Made by a program: the position numbers and the translations under genes. A stretch of DNA of 53,166 bases from JANOBD01 sp031411495 (GTDB taxonomy: Bacteria > Planctomycetota > Phycisphaerae > Tepidisphaerales > Tepidisphaeraceae): positions 1 through 53,166 of the forward strand of contig JANOBD010000217.1 of the NCBI GenBank assembly GCA_031411495.1. Direction: 5' to 3'. Within the stretch, counting starts at the first letter, position 1; each line of letters begins with the position of its first letter. A model generated the notes under the pieces. The model made no database searches and had not been told where the DNA came from. It saw only the letters and a list, made by a program, of their open reading frames with translations. Positions 1-9,078 of this stretch are shown here, one piece after another.

Positions 1-641
1 GTCGCGCCGTAGGCCGTTGCTACCTCACGGGCAATCTTGTAGAACAGGCCATCGGTATACTTCATGATGTTGGCCTTACAGACCGCCGTCACTTTTTTCC
101 GATTGTTCTCAATCGCGTAGTCGAAAGCCGTCTTGATAATCCGGCGAACCCCCGTTATTGAGAAAGGCTTGATGGAAATGGCGGAGTCCTGGCGAATCTT
201 GCCGCCTGCCATATCAATGATTGTCTGGGCTTCAGCGGATCCCAGGTCATATTCAACGCCCGCGTACAGGTCTTCCGTGTTCTCGCGGACGATCACCAGG
301 TCGACGTCTGAATAGCGTGATTTCACGCCGTCGAGCGATCGGACGGGGCGGATGGCCGCGTAAAGATTGAGTTTCTGGCGGAGTTGCACGTTTACGCTCT
401 TGAAGCCCTTGCCGACGGGCGTCGTAACCGGCCCTTTGAGCGCGATGTGATGCTGCCTGATGGCGTCGAGGGTGATCTGTGGCAGCACCTCGCCGTGGCC
501 CTGCTCGACGGCGCTCGCGCCGGCGGGAACTTCGATCCAGTTGACTCCCAGGCCGGCGGCTTCGATCACGCGGGCGGCAGCGTGCGTCACCTCCGGCCCG
601 ATCCCATCCCCCGGCAGCAAAGCGATCGTGTGTTTCGACAT
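1..641 (-). CDS. NAD(P)-dependent isocitrate/3-isopropylmalate dehydrogenase family protein, partial
   Basis: The first 213 codons are present; the C-terminal part runs off the left edge. The protein begins MSKHTIALLPGDGIGPEV, the nucleotide-binding start typical of the isocitrate/isopropylmalate dehydrogenase family. It continues with LKGPVTTPVGKGFKSVNV, an arginine-bearing LRQKLNLYAAIRPVRS segment and VIVRENTEDLYAGVEY, which bind substrate in this family. The NTEDLYAGVEY form and the serine in FKSVN resemble the NAD-dependent isocitrate dehydrogenase (IDH3-like) branch rather than LeuB, so a TCA-cycle role (oxidative decarboxylation of isocitrate to 2-oxoglutarate) is most likely. LeuB or homoisocitrate dehydrogenase cannot be excluded without the C-terminal half. 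The gene points away from the tRNA-Ser gene, with about 118 bp between them. The start is the only ATG in frame next to the conserved beginning. Confidence 0.85.
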   Translation of the reverse strand, partial: MSKHTIALLPGDGIGPEVTHAAARVIEAAGLGVNWIEVPAGASAVEQGHGEVLPQITLDAIRQHHIALKGPVTTPVGKGFKSVNVQLRQKLNLYAAIRPVRSLDGVKSRYSDVDLVIVRENTEDLYAGVEYDLGSAEAQTIIDMAGGKIRQDSAISIKPFSITGVRRIIKTAFDYAIENNRKKVTAVCKANIMKYTDGLFYKIAREVATAYGA

Positions 642-759
642 GGCGACATCCTACGAGCGGATTCGGGCTCAAGCCACGTGCAGGGCGAGTCCTTGCAACG
701 CGGGCTTGGGTTTCGTAGTCTTGTCCGACCATCTTTCGGAAGCGTACGCGCTCCGATCC

Positions 760-851
<92 letters not shown>

Positions 852-854
852 GTT

Positions 855-900
855 AACCCTTCTCATCGCTGTTCCGCAGCGGCGAGAAGGGTTTCTTCTT
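855..900 (+). terminator. Rho-independent terminator after tRNA-Ser
   Basis: AACCCTTCTC (855-864) pairs with GAGAAGGGTT (884-893). An inner helix CGCTG/CAGCG (867-871, 877-881) extends the same hairpin, and it is followed by TTTCTTCTTTT. It starts 4 nt after the tRNA 3' end and is placed to end the tRNA transcript. Confidence 0.85.
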
Positions 901-1173
901 TTCGGCTTCCCCGACTCCCTTGCTCTCCGCAATACGTCGCAGTTTCGCATTGACTCCGTAACCTAGGCTGATATTTTTCCGATGGTTGTCGCGCCACCAG
1001 CGCGGACGACGGGAGAAATCAAGTTCATAGGCCGCGGGGGGTCAGCGCCGAACCTTTACCCTGTTGCCAGACTCACGTCTCGTTCATTTCGTCGCTGCTT
1101 GCGGAGTGGTGATCGAATTGCCGGGCCGTGCTCCGAGATTTGTCGCACATCCATTTCGGTCCGAAAGGAAGTT

Positions 1174-4100
1174 ATGCACCGCCTCTCTGCCCGCGTCGTC
1201 CCGGCCGCGCTCGCGCTGGCCGTTTCTACCGTCTGTTCCGTCGCGCTCGCGCAGAGCTTCACCGTCACGACTTCGAACGGCACGGGTGCAGGTTCGCTGA
1301 CGGCAGCTGTGCAGGCGGCGAACGCGTGGGCGGGATCCGGACCGTTCACCATCGACTTCGCCAGCCCGATGACCGTTTCTCTTGGCAGCGAGTTGCCGAC
1401 CTTCACCAACTCCCGCGGCGTGCTCATCAATGGCAACGTTTCGACGATCGACGGGGGCAGCACCTCTAACACGACTGGCTTCCGCGCGTTCTTCTTCGGC
1501 GTCGGTGGCGAGGCATCGAGCACGACGTGGTCGGTGAGCAACCTGACCATCCGTAACACCAATGCCCGCGGCGGCAACGGCGGGGCGGGCTCGGGGGGCA
1601 ACCTGGGCGGCGGCGGTGGCGCCGGCCTGGGCGGCGGCATCTTCGTCAATGGTGGCAGCCTCACGGTCACCAACGTCGCGCTCCTCAACAACCGCGCGAT
1701 CGGCGGCAACGGCGGCGGCGGCGGCAGCCCGGTCGTTGTCAGCTCTCACAGTGGTGGCGGCGGAGGGGGCATGGGCGGGAGCGGCGGAACCGGCGGAAAC
1801 CAGAGCGTCCCGGCCTACATCGGTGGCGGCGGCGGCGGCGGCTTCGGCACGGGAGCCAACGGCGGCACGAACAACTCCGCGACGCCCGGTCCTTGGGCCG
1901 GCGCAGCAGGTTACTTCCCCGGGGCCAGCGGCGGCCAAGTCAACTTTAACGGCGGCCTGCGACCCGGCGGGGCGAACGGCGGAGGCGGCGCCGCCGGCAA
2001 TGAGTTCGCCACGGGCCCGTCCCGATGGGCTCCCGGAGCAGGCGGCGGCTCGGGCGGTTCCTCGATCAACGGCTTGAGCGCGGGCGGCAACGGCGGCTTC
2101 GGCGGCGGTGGTGGCGGAGCGGGATTCCTGAACTTCAGCTCTTTCGACGGCGTCGGCGGTAACGGCGGCTTCGGCGGCGGCGGCGGAGGAGCGGCGGCCG
2201 GCTCCAGCGCACGCGGCGGCACCGGCGGCTTCGGCGGCGGTGGTGGCGGTGGCTCGACGGGTGCCGGATTCGGCGCCGGCGGTTCAGGCGGCTTCGGCGG
2301 CGGCACCGGTGACCAGTCCGGCGGCGGCGGCGGACTTGGCGCGGGTGCCGGCATCTTCGTCCGGCAGGGAGCGACCCTTACCGTTATCGATTCCAACCTC
2401 TCCGGCAACATCGCCCAAGGCGGCCTCGACGGTTTCGAACAAGCCTTCGGCGCAGGCCAAAGCATTGGCTCGGGCATCTTCCTCGGTGGCACGACCACTT
2501 ACTCCGTCTCCGCAGGGCAGACCGTCAACGCCGACGCCATCAGCGGTGGGAATCATTTCGAAGCTTCGGGCGGATTCATCAAAAACGGGGCGGGCACGCT
2601 GGTCGTCGGGGGCAGCGGTTACTTCACATCCATCGTCCATAACGAAGGGACCCTCGTCCTCTCCGGGCCGCAGAGTTTTGCGGAAGGCACAAACAGCGGC
2701 ATCCGCCTCTACGGCAACAGCGTCCTGAGCATCTCCAGCGAGGCGTCGCTGGGCACTCCCGGCGTGCTCGTGCGGTTCAACTCGTCCACCTCTTTCATCC
2801 GTATCACCGGCACCACGATGAACAGTCTCTCCCATCCGTTGACGGGTACGGTTGGTCTCGACATCGCTGATGCCAACAACGTTTTCAACTACTCGGCCGC
2901 GCCCGACAACCTTCGCGTGTCCGGGCCGGGCCTGTTCGTGCTTACCAACAGCACGACCATCGCCGAGGACATCACGGTCATCAATGGCCGTCTCCGAATC
3001 GCGTCGACTGGCTTCGCCATGAACCGCGATCTGATCATCCAGGGCGGCGCTGCCGAGGCGACCTCGCCGAACATCTTCAAGACGACCTTTTCCGGGGGCC
3101 TGAACGTCTCAGGAGGCGGGCGCTTCGAGACGAACCTGCCGCAGACCCTCGGGCCGGTCAGCCTCGGCGGCGGTACGGTTCTCGGCAATTCCGCCAACCC
3201 GCTGACGCTGTTGGCAAGCGTTACCGCGACCGCAGGCGTGAGCGAGATCAACGCTACCTTGAAGTCGTCGGGAGCCCGCAACTTCACCGCCAATGCTGGC
3301 GCGCTTCTTCGCCTCACAGGTTCGATCGCTCCTTCGACCAGCGCATCGCTTGAACTCTACAAGCAGGGAGACGGCACGCTCGAGATGAAAGCCGTCAGTT
3401 CGGCCCAGGGAGGCTGGAGCGTCTTTCGCGGCGTCCTCGCCATCGAGTCGGATGCCGCGCTGGGCGCGCCCGGCGCAACGCTCACGCTCTCTCAGACCGG
3501 TGGTACGACGCCGTCTGATCCCATCCTGCGGTTCGACGCGCCAATGACCATCAACCGTCCCGTCAACCTCCCGTCGTTCGTCAGCCTGGGGATCCTTCGC
3601 GGACAGGGAACGTTCGACACCAACGGCAATCTGTGCCAGATCAGCGGTAGTATTTCCGGCGGTGGAAAGCTCATCAAAGCGGGCGCCGGCACGCTGACGC
3701 TCGACGCCCCCAATACCTACAGCGGCGTCACCACCGTCAGCGACGGCACGCTCCGGTTCGCCAACTCGGCCTCCGTCGCCGGCGACATCATCAACAACGC
3801 TCGCCTGGAACTGTTCTTCAGCGGCAACTTCAACCGCAACATCACCGGCGCAGGCACCATCGCCACCAACGGCGAGTTCATCCTCGGCGGGGGCACCACC
3901 GCCGATACGCAGTCCTGGCAGATCCTGGGCGGCCGGACGTTCTACGAGATGCAGGCCAATCTCGGTGCCGGGCCGATCAATCTCAGCGGCGTTCTGGCCA
4001 AGAACTCTGCGTCGAACATCTCGCTGACCAATGCGGTGACCTTGAATGCCGGTGGTTCATTGAACAACCGCGGCGGAACCCTGGCCATCAACAACCTGAC

Positions 4101-4908
4101 GCTGCCAACGACCGGCACGGTCCGGTTCAACGACGATGACCAGCCCACAGCGTCCCTGAACGCCGCGGGTCCTGCCCTGAGCCTGAGCGGCCTGCTGACC
4201 GTGCAGGTCGGCGGGCAGAACGCGACCGTCGGAACCGTCACCTTGGCCCAAGTGATCGGCGGAAGCGGCGGGCTGACCAAGACCGCTCCGGGAACGCTCA
4301 TCCTCACTAGCGCCAATACCTACACCGGCCGCACGACCGTAGCGGCGGGAACGCTGCGCGTCACCCCCGCCGCCGACGACGTCCTGCTCTCATCAGGCGG
4401 CGCGGATGTGAGGGCCGCGACGTCGCTCGTCTTCGATTACGCCGGCGGGATCAGCCCGGCAGCGGCAGTCCGCATCGCGCTCGCCAGCGGCTATGCGGGT
4501 GCCTGGCAGGCGGGGCGGATCATCTCCACCACCGCCAATGCCAACGTCGGACTCGGATATATCGATGACACCGCCAACTCGCTGGTCATCGTCAAACCCG
4601 CGCTTTACGGCGATGCCGATCTCAGCGGCACCGTCAATTTCGACGACCTACTGGTGCTGGCCCAGAACTACGATCTCACGGCAACGGGCATCTGGGCCAA
4701 GGGCGATTTCACCTACGACAACAACATTAACTTCGATGACCTGCTGCTGCTGGCCCAGAGCTACGACCAGTCGCTGAGCGTCGGGCAGGCAAGCCAGGTC
4801 GGCAGCCAGTTCGCCGCCGACTGGGCGATGGCTCAAAGCCTGGTCCCTGAACCTGGTGTCGCATGTCTTGCATCTGCGTCGTTTGCTCTGCTCCGTCGCC
4901 GGCGCTGA
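1174..4908 (+). CDS. Glycine-rich PEP-CTERM protein with autotransporter-type beta-strand repeats and dockerin-like pair
   Basis: Predicted 1244 aa. The ATG at 1174 is chosen because a GAAAGGAA ribosome site precedes it and the protein then starts with a signal peptide (MHRLSARVVPAALALAV...VALAQS). Residues about 120-430 are extremely glycine-rich (GGNGG, GGGGGG runs). The middle is a long beta-helix-like region with at least two autotransporter-associated repeats (GTLTLDAPNTYSGVTTVSDG; a second near residue 1045 with TLILTSANTYTGRTTV). Near the C-terminus two dockerin-like calcium loops occur (GDADLSGTVNFDDLLVLAQN and DNNINFDDLLLLAQSY), followed by VPEPG, a short hydrophobic segment and LLRRRR, a PEP-CTERM sorting signal. 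It is inferred to be exported and processed by an exosortase-type system not seen in this window. Its specific role is unknown. Confidence 0.85.
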   Translation: MHRLSARVVPAALALAVSTVCSVALAQSFTVTTSNGTGAGSLTAAVQAANAWAGSGPFTIDFASPMTVSLGSELPTFTNSRGVLINGNVSTIDGGSTSNTTGFRAFFFGVGGEASSTTWSVSNLTIRNTNARGGNGGAGSGGNLGGGGGAGLGGGIFVNGGSLTVTNVALLNNRAIGGNGGGGGSPVVVSSHSGGGGGGMGGSGGTGGNQSVPAYIGGGGGGGFGTGANGGTNNSATPGPWAGAAGYFPGASGGQVNFNGGLRPGGANGGGGAAGNEFATGPSRWAPGAGGGSGGSSINGLSAGGNGGFGGGGGGAGFLNFSSFDGVGGNGGFGGGGGGAAAGSSARGGTGGFGGGGGGGSTGAGFGAGGSGGFGGGTGDQSGGGGGLGAGAGIFVRQGATLTVIDSNLSGNIAQGGLDGFEQAFGAGQSIGSGIFLGGTTTYSVSAGQTVNADAISGGNHFEASGGFIKNGAGTLVVGGSGYFTSIVHNEGTLVLSGPQSFAEGTNSGIRLYGNSVLSISSEASLGTPGVLVRFNSSTSFIRITGTTMNSLSHPLTGTVGLDIADANNVFNYSAAPDNLRVSGPGLFVLTNSTTIAEDITVINGRLRIASTGFAMNRDLIIQGGAAEATSPNIFKTTFSGGLNVSGGGRFETNLPQTLGPVSLGGGTVLGNSANPLTLLASVTATAGVSEINATLKSSGARNFTANAGALLRLTGSIAPSTSASLELYKQGDGTLEMKAVSSAQGGWSVFRGVLAIESDAALGAPGATLTLSQTGGTTPSDPILRFDAPMTINRPVNLPSFVSLGILRGQGTFDTNGNLCQISGSISGGGKLIKAGAGTLTLDAPNTYSGVTTVSDGTLRFANSASVAGDIINNARLELFFSGNFNRNITGAGTIATNGEFILGGGTTADTQSWQILGGRTFYEMQANLGAGPINLSGVLAKNSASNISLTNAVTLNAGGSLNNRGGTLAINNLTLPTTGTVRFNDDDQPTASLNAAGPALSLSGLLTVQVGGQNATVGTVTLAQVIGGSGGLTKTAPGTLILTSANTYTGRTTVAAGTLRVTPAADDVLLSSGGADVRAATSLVFDYAGGISPAAAVRIALASGYAGAWQAGRIISTTANANVGLGYIDDTANSLVIVKPALYGDADLSGTVNFDDLLVLAQNYDLTATGIWAKGDFTYDNNINFDDLLLLAQSYDQSLSVGQASQVGSQFAADWAMAQSLVPEPGVACLASASFALLRRRR

Positions 4909-5051
4909 ATGCATGGGGAGAATGCGACAAAGGCCTAGCTGGAAGAGTTGCTGGATGTCAAAGCCAGCCTGCCGGGAACGGGGTTCGTCGACGCCGGCGA
5001 GGGATCGTCTAAGCGGCTTCGGGTCCGCCGCGTTGGTCTGCCGGATCTGAT

Positions 5052-5086
5052 GCCGCGCCGTACTCTGCATTCTTGGCGCGGCTTCT
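5052..5086 (+). terminator. Hairpin with T-rich tail after the PEP-CTERM gene
   Basis: GCCGCGCC (5052-5059) pairs with GGCGCGGC (5075-5082), separated by a 15-nt loop and followed by TTCTGTT. It lies in the 334-bp gap between the PEP-CTERM gene and the acyltransferase gene. A terminator role is plausible but the U-tract is weak. Nothing else is recognised in this gap. Confidence 0.45.
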
Positions 5087-5242
5087 GTTCGCCGCAGCGA
5101 TTTTAACCGTGCACGATGATCCGTTTTCGTGTTTCCCTTCGTGGTGAAACGCATAACCGCTCCCGTCGCGCCAAATCCTGTCCCGTCACCCGTGCATTCA
5201 TCCGTTGGTGATGTTGCCCCCATCGGGCATGATGCCCGTCGA

Positions 5243-6460
5243 ATGGAAACCGTTTCGCCGCCGGCCAACATGGTCGTCTCCGACAAGCCTTACGTCCCCG
5301 TGCCGCCGTATCACGGCACGCTCTGGCCGCGGCTGATGAACCTCTATCTCCCGCGCTTTCTCTGCAATCACTACGGCACGCGGAACGTCGAGATCGCCGG
5401 CATCGAAAAGCTCCGCGCCTCGCTCGCCGCCGGCCACGGCATTCTGCTCGCGCCCAATCATTGCCGCGACGAAGACCCGTTCATCATCAGCGCCGTCGCC
5501 CGCAAGGTCGGCAAGCCGTTCTTCGTCGTCGCCTCGGCTCACCTGTTCATGCAGAGCAAGCTCAAGTCGTTTCTGCTGAGAAGGGCGGGCGCGTTTTCGA
5601 TCTACCGCGAAGGGATGGACAAGCAGGCCGTGCAGACGTCCATCGAGATCCTTGAAACCGCCGAGCGGCCGCTGGTGATTTTTCCCGAAGGGCACATCTC
5701 GCGCACCAACGACCGCCTCACGCCGATGCTCGAAGGCACGGCGCTCATCGCCCGGCAGGCCGCCAAGAAGCGCGCCAAGGAAAACAAAGCCGTCGTCGTC
5801 CACCCGATCGCGATCCGCTATACCTTCCCGTTCGACATCGCCGCTGCCGCCGCGCGGATGCTCGATGAGATCGAGACCCGCCTCACCTGGCGGCCCAGCA
5901 GGGGGCTGCCGCTGCACGAGCGATTCACCAGGGTCGGTGCGGGGCTGCTCGCGCTCAAGGAACTTGAATACCTCGGCGACACGCTTGAGGGCTCCATTGC
6001 CGAGCGCATCGACAAGCTCACCAGCGCCATCCTCGCGCCGCTCGAAGCCGAGTGGACCAAAGGCAACGCCGACGGCCACGTCGTCGCCCGCGTGAAGCGG
6101 CTGCGCTCGGCGATCCTGCCCGACATGATCAAAGGCGATCTCGCCGAGTCCGAAAAGGAACGCCGCTGGCGACAACTGCAGGATGCCGACCTCGCCCAGC
6201 AGCTCTACCACTACCCGCCCAACTACGTCGCGGACGGCTCGCATCCGGCTCGAATGATCGAGACGGTCGAGCGCTTCGAGGAAGACCTCACCGGCAAGGT
6301 AAGCGTCCACGGCCCGGTCGATGCGCACGTCAACGTGGGGGATGCGATCGAAGTCTCGACCGGCCGGGAGGCACGCGGCGAGGGCGATCCGCTCATGGCG
6401 GCGATCGATACGCAGTTGCGGGGGATGCTGGGAATCGAGAATGACCGGATGCATGCATGA
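5243..6460 (+). CDS. 1-acyl-sn-glycerol-3-phosphate acyltransferase family protein (PlsC-like)
   Basis: 405 aa from the ATG at 5243; a GTG at 5129 or an ATG at 5270 are other possible starts, and none has a strong ribosome site. The acyltransferase signature HxxxxD is present as NHCRDEDP, preceded by GHGILLAPN. A downstream block FPEGHISRTND corresponds to the glycerol-phosphate-binding motif of PlsC-type enzymes (usually FPEGTRS). The C-terminal 200 residues are a helical, charged extension not found in plain PlsC proteins, which are normally about 240 aa. The family transfers an acyl chain to lysophosphatidate or related lipids at the cytoplasmic membrane. The following genes encode a PAP2-type membrane enzyme and a lipase, which supports a lipid-metabolism role, but the substrate is unknown. 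Confidence 0.8.
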   Translation: METVSPPANMVVSDKPYVPVPPYHGTLWPRLMNLYLPRFLCNHYGTRNVEIAGIEKLRASLAAGHGILLAPNHCRDEDPFIISAVARKVGKPFFVVASAHLFMQSKLKSFLLRRAGAFSIYREGMDKQAVQTSIEILETAERPLVIFPEGHISRTNDRLTPMLEGTALIARQAAKKRAKENKAVVVHPIAIRYTFPFDIAAAAARMLDEIETRLTWRPSRGLPLHERFTRVGAGLLALKELEYLGDTLEGSIAERIDKLTSAILAPLEAEWTKGNADGHVVARVKRLRSAILPDMIKGDLAESEKERRWRQLQDADLAQQLYHYPPNYVADGSHPARMIETVERFEEDLTGKVSVHGPVDAHVNVGDAIEVSTGREARGEGDPLMAAIDTQLRGMLGIENDRMHA

Positions 6461-6590
6461 CCAAATCCCAATCACCAACAAGGAACCAAAGTCCAATGAC
6501 CAACGGGAACTGCGCACAATTTGATCGATCCGACATTGGGTTTTGGTCCTTGTGATTCTGTTGGTCATTGGCCCCTTGGTCATTGAGAAC
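6459..6590. repeat. Imperfect inverted repeat, CAATGACCAA/TTGGTCATTG family
   Basis: The gap between the acyltransferase and PAP2 genes is almost filled by this repeat. CCAATGACCAA (6493-6503) is matched by TTGGTCATTG at 6561-6570 and again at 6576-6585. Further out, ACCAAATCCCAATCACCAAC on the left loosely mirrors the TTGGGTTTTGGTCC region on the right. It resembles a dispersed intergenic palindrome rather than a gene-specific regulatory site. Confidence 0.6.
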
Positions 6591-6595
6591 AACCC

Positions 6596-7306
6596 ATGCT
6601 CCTCGCCGCCGAATACACCTGGGCCATCTCGAACTTCGACCTCGTCCACGCCCCCTGGCCCGTCATCGCCGTCCGCATCGGCCTTGTGATCGCCGGCATC
6701 GCCATCTGGTTCTGGAGCCAGGCGATCCTCGGAAAGCGCGTGCCCAAGGTCGCGAGTGAAGTCCCGCTTACCGATGGCATTCACCTCCTTACCGCGCGGA
6801 TTCATTCGCGCTACGCGAACAACATCGCCGCCGGCAATCGCCTGCTCATCGCCTCCTCGCTCGTGATCGATCTGCTCGGCGCGTACCTGCTCTGCACCGC
6901 GATCTTCGGCGTCTCGATCCGCCCGTACCTCGGGCTGGTGATGGTCTTCGCGCTCCGACAGATCTGCCAGATGCTCTGCCCGCTCCCCGCGCCCGCGGGA
7001 ATGGTCTGGCGCTACCCCGGCGTCCCGGCGATCCTCGTCACCTACGGCACCGCGACCGACCTCTTCTTCTCCGGCCACACCGCCATCGCGGTCTACGGCG
7101 CGGCAACGCTCGCCGGCCACTGGGGCGTGATCGGCCTTGGCGTTGGCCTCGCGATCGTGCTCTTCGAAGCGATCACGGTTCTGGTCCTCCGCGCCCACTA
7201 CACGATGGACGTCTTCACCGGCATCGTCTGTGCCCTCTGGGTCTACAGCTTGAGTGGACCCGCAGCGGGGTGGGTGGATGGATGGATCGCGGGAGTGATC
7301 GGGTGA
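6596..7306 (+). CDS. PAP2 / sphingomyelin-synthase-like membrane phosphatase or transferase
   Basis: 236 aa, mostly hydrophobic, with about six predicted membrane segments. Two motifs typical of the PAP2_C (sphingomyelin synthase-like) branch are visible: TDLFFSGHTAIAVYG around residue 158 and RAHYTMDVFTG around residue 200. These provide the catalytic His of SGHT and the His and Asp of HYTxD. Enzymes of this branch move a phospho-alcohol head group between lipids or hydrolyse a lipid phosphate, with the active site at the membrane surface. It follows the PlsC-like gene and precedes a lipase on the same strand, so a role in membrane-lipid remodelling is inferred. The exact reaction cannot be read from sequence. 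The start ATG follows the end of the upstream repeat closely and lacks a strong ribosome site. Confidence 0.75.
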   Translation: MLLAAEYTWAISNFDLVHAPWPVIAVRIGLVIAGIAIWFWSQAILGKRVPKVASEVPLTDGIHLLTARIHSRYANNIAAGNRLLIASSLVIDLLGAYLLCTAIFGVSIRPYLGLVMVFALRQICQMLCPLPAPAGMVWRYPGVPAILVTYGTATDLFFSGHTAIAVYGAATLAGHWGVIGLGVGLAIVLFEAITVLVLRAHYTMDVFTGIVCALWVYSLSGPAAGWVDGWIAGVIG

Positions 7307-7360
7307 AGAGGACGATAGAACGCAACGGTCAAGTTGATTCGCTCGCCACGCGCTGTTGCA

Positions 7361-8281
7361 ATGGAAACCGTGCCGCTCGCGTTCCATCCTCAAGATCGAT
7401 CGTTCAACCGCGCGAATGCGCTCTACCTCGCACACGCATCGTCGGTGGCCTACGAGCGCGCGCCCGGAACCGCGGCGCTCGAGCGGCTCGGGCTTCAGAC
7501 GATTGCGTTCCGCAGTCGTCTCACCCGCACGCGCGGGTTTCTCGGCGTGTGCGACACGCACGCCGTGCTCGCGTTTCGCGGCACGGATCCGCTCACGCTT
7601 CCCAACTGGGTGACCGATGTCGTGGTGAAGCTCGTGGAACACGAGCACTACGACGGTCGCGTGCATCACGGGTTCAGCTTGGTGCTAAAGCGGTCGTGGT
7701 CGCGCATCGAAACGATCCTGGAGCGCGCCAGCGAGAAGCCGCTCTTCCTCACCGGGCATTCGATGGGCGGCGCACTGGCGGTGTTGGCGGGGTGTCGGAT
7801 CGCCAGGGCGGGGCGCGAGCCGGAAGCGATCTACACGTTCGGCTCGCCGCGGGTGGGGGATCGCACCTTTTGCGCCGGCTACCGACTGCCGACGTATCGC
7901 GTGGTCAACGGGCTGGACCTCGTACCCGAGATGCCGTTGGCGTCGTTGAAGCGGCTGCTGCCGATGAAGGCGAACTTCACCGGCGAGAAGATCCCCGGCC
8001 GGCGCGAGAAGGTCCTTGGCGGCCTGCACAAGGCGGCGCGGAAGGTGCGGTGCTACGGCCACGTCAAGACGCTGGTGTACATCGACCGTGACGGCCATAT
8101 CGAGATCGACGCCGATATCGAGCCGTGGCACACGCACGCGGTGACGCGGGCGATCGCAACGCGCGGCACGAGCTTTCTCGAAGGCATCACCGATCATCTG
8201 ATCTCCAACTACATTCGCGGACTGGAAGGGCGGCCGGCGCAGAAAGCGGCGAAAGTCCGCCGACGCGCGCGTACAGAATGA
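7361..8281 (+). CDS. Lipase class 3 family protein
   Basis: 306 aa from ATG 7361 (a TTG at 7334 would add nine residues). The nucleophile elbow is LTGHSMGGALAVLAG, with serine as nucleophile. The block EAIYTFGSPRVGD is the usual class 3 lipase strand after the elbow, and VNGLDLVPEMP supplies the expected catalytic Asp. A late His (HTHAVTR region) could complete the triad. No signal peptide is evident, so a cytoplasmic or membrane-associated hydrolase of acylglycerols or phospholipids is inferred. It lies 54 bp after the PAP2-like gene on the same strand. The stop codon falls inside the first copy of an 18-bp tandem repeat. Confidence 0.82.
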   Translation: METVPLAFHPQDRSFNRANALYLAHASSVAYERAPGTAALERLGLQTIAFRSRLTRTRGFLGVCDTHAVLAFRGTDPLTLPNWVTDVVVKLVEHEHYDGRVHHGFSLVLKRSWSRIETILERASEKPLFLTGHSMGGALAVLAGCRIARAGREPEAIYTFGSPRVGDRTFCAGYRLPTYRVVNGLDLVPEMPLASLKRLLPMKANFTGEKIPGRREKVLGGLHKAARKVRCYGHVKTLVYIDRDGHIEIDADIEPWHTHAVTRAIATRGTSFLEGITDHLISNYIRGLEGRPAQKAAKVRRRARTE

Positions 8282-8334
8282 CGCGCGCGTACAGAATGAC
8301 GCGCGCGGGCGGAATGAAGTGCGCGAATCCCGCG
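8263..8334. repeat. 18-bp tandem repeat, about four units
   Basis: The unit ACGCGCGCGTACAGAATG occurs exactly at 8263-8280 and 8281-8298. A third copy is degenerate (ACGCGCGCGGGCGGAATG, 8299-8316) and a fourth is weaker (8317-8334). It begins inside the last codons of the lipase gene and fills much of the gap to the next gene. Confidence 0.85.
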
Positions 8335-8401
8335 GTGCGACCCGCGCGGTCCGTTGGCGGTACTCGCTTGAATCATCGGCCAGATCTGCGAGAGTAGCTG
8401 C

Positions 8402-9004
8402 ATGGCCAGTCGCTACACGAAGTCGCCACGCTCGTATTCTCGAAAGCCCCAGTGGCTCGTGATTGCCGGGGCGCTCGCCACGCTGGTGAACACGGGGATG
8501 CGGCTGTTCAAGATGTTTCGAGGCAAGCCGGCGTCGACCACCACGACGCGCAGCACCGATCCGGGCGAGATCAAGCCGCCGGTCAGCAGCGCGCCGCCGC
8601 GCGGGCGAGCGGCCCCGCGATCGGCGCCGCCCGCGGATGCGCCCGCAGGTCCGGTCGGCACCGACGGCGGCATTCCCGACCTCTTCCGCAACAAGGTCTC
8701 CGATCGCATCGTCCAGGCGTCGGGCACGGTTGTGAAAGTGCTGCCGGACGATGAAGACACCTCCGACGGTTCCGAGCAACACCAGAAGTTTCTCGTCGAA
8801 CTCGCCGACAAGAACCGGACGACGATCAAGATCTGCCACAACCTCAAGTTCGGCCGGGTGCCGGTGCGCGAAGGCGAGGTCGTGAGCTTCCGCGGCGAGT
8901 ACGAGTACACCGACTTCGGCGGCAGCGTCCACTGGACCCATAAGGACCCGCGCGGCACGCACGAAGACGGCTGGATCGAATATGACGGCGAGCAGTACGG
9001 CTGA
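8402..9004 (+). CDS. DUF3465 domain protein
   Basis: 200 aa. The N-terminus has one weak hydrophobic segment (QWLVIAGALATLVNTG) that may anchor the protein, then a Pro/Ala/Thr-rich linker to about residue 95. The C-terminal 105 residues match the DUF3465 pattern: HQKFLVEL, TIKICHNLKFGRVPV, GEVVSFRGEYEY, then VHWTHKDPRGTHEDGWIEYDG. This family is small, OB-fold-like in appearance and has no established biochemical function known to me. It follows the lipase by 120 bp on the same strand and precedes the HD-domain gene. Confidence 0.75.
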   Translation: MASRYTKSPRSYSRKPQWLVIAGALATLVNTGMRLFKMFRGKPASTTTTRSTDPGEIKPPVSSAPPRGRAAPRSAPPADAPAGPVGTDGGIPDLFRNKVSDRIVQASGTVVKVLPDDEDTSDGSEQHQKFLVELADKNRTTIKICHNLKFGRVPVREGEVVSFRGEYEYTDFGGSVHWTHKDPRGTHEDGWIEYDGEQYG

Positions 9005-9078
9005 CGGCCGCCGCCGGCTTGCCTGATCGGCTTCGAAACTGCACATCACGACGCTCCTGCGGTACGATCTCCTTATCG

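Noticed and set aside
1560..2350. CRISPR-like or tandem DNA array in the glycine-rich part of the first PEP-CTERM gene
   Set aside because: The repetition follows glycine codons (GGC) within one frame, without conserved repeats and spacers. No CRISPR array was seen anywhere in the window.
5198..7669. Very long open frame on the minus strand (823 codons) opposite the lipid cluster
   Set aside because: It is the GC-rich shadow of three recognisable + strand genes and has no family motif, signal or sensible composition.
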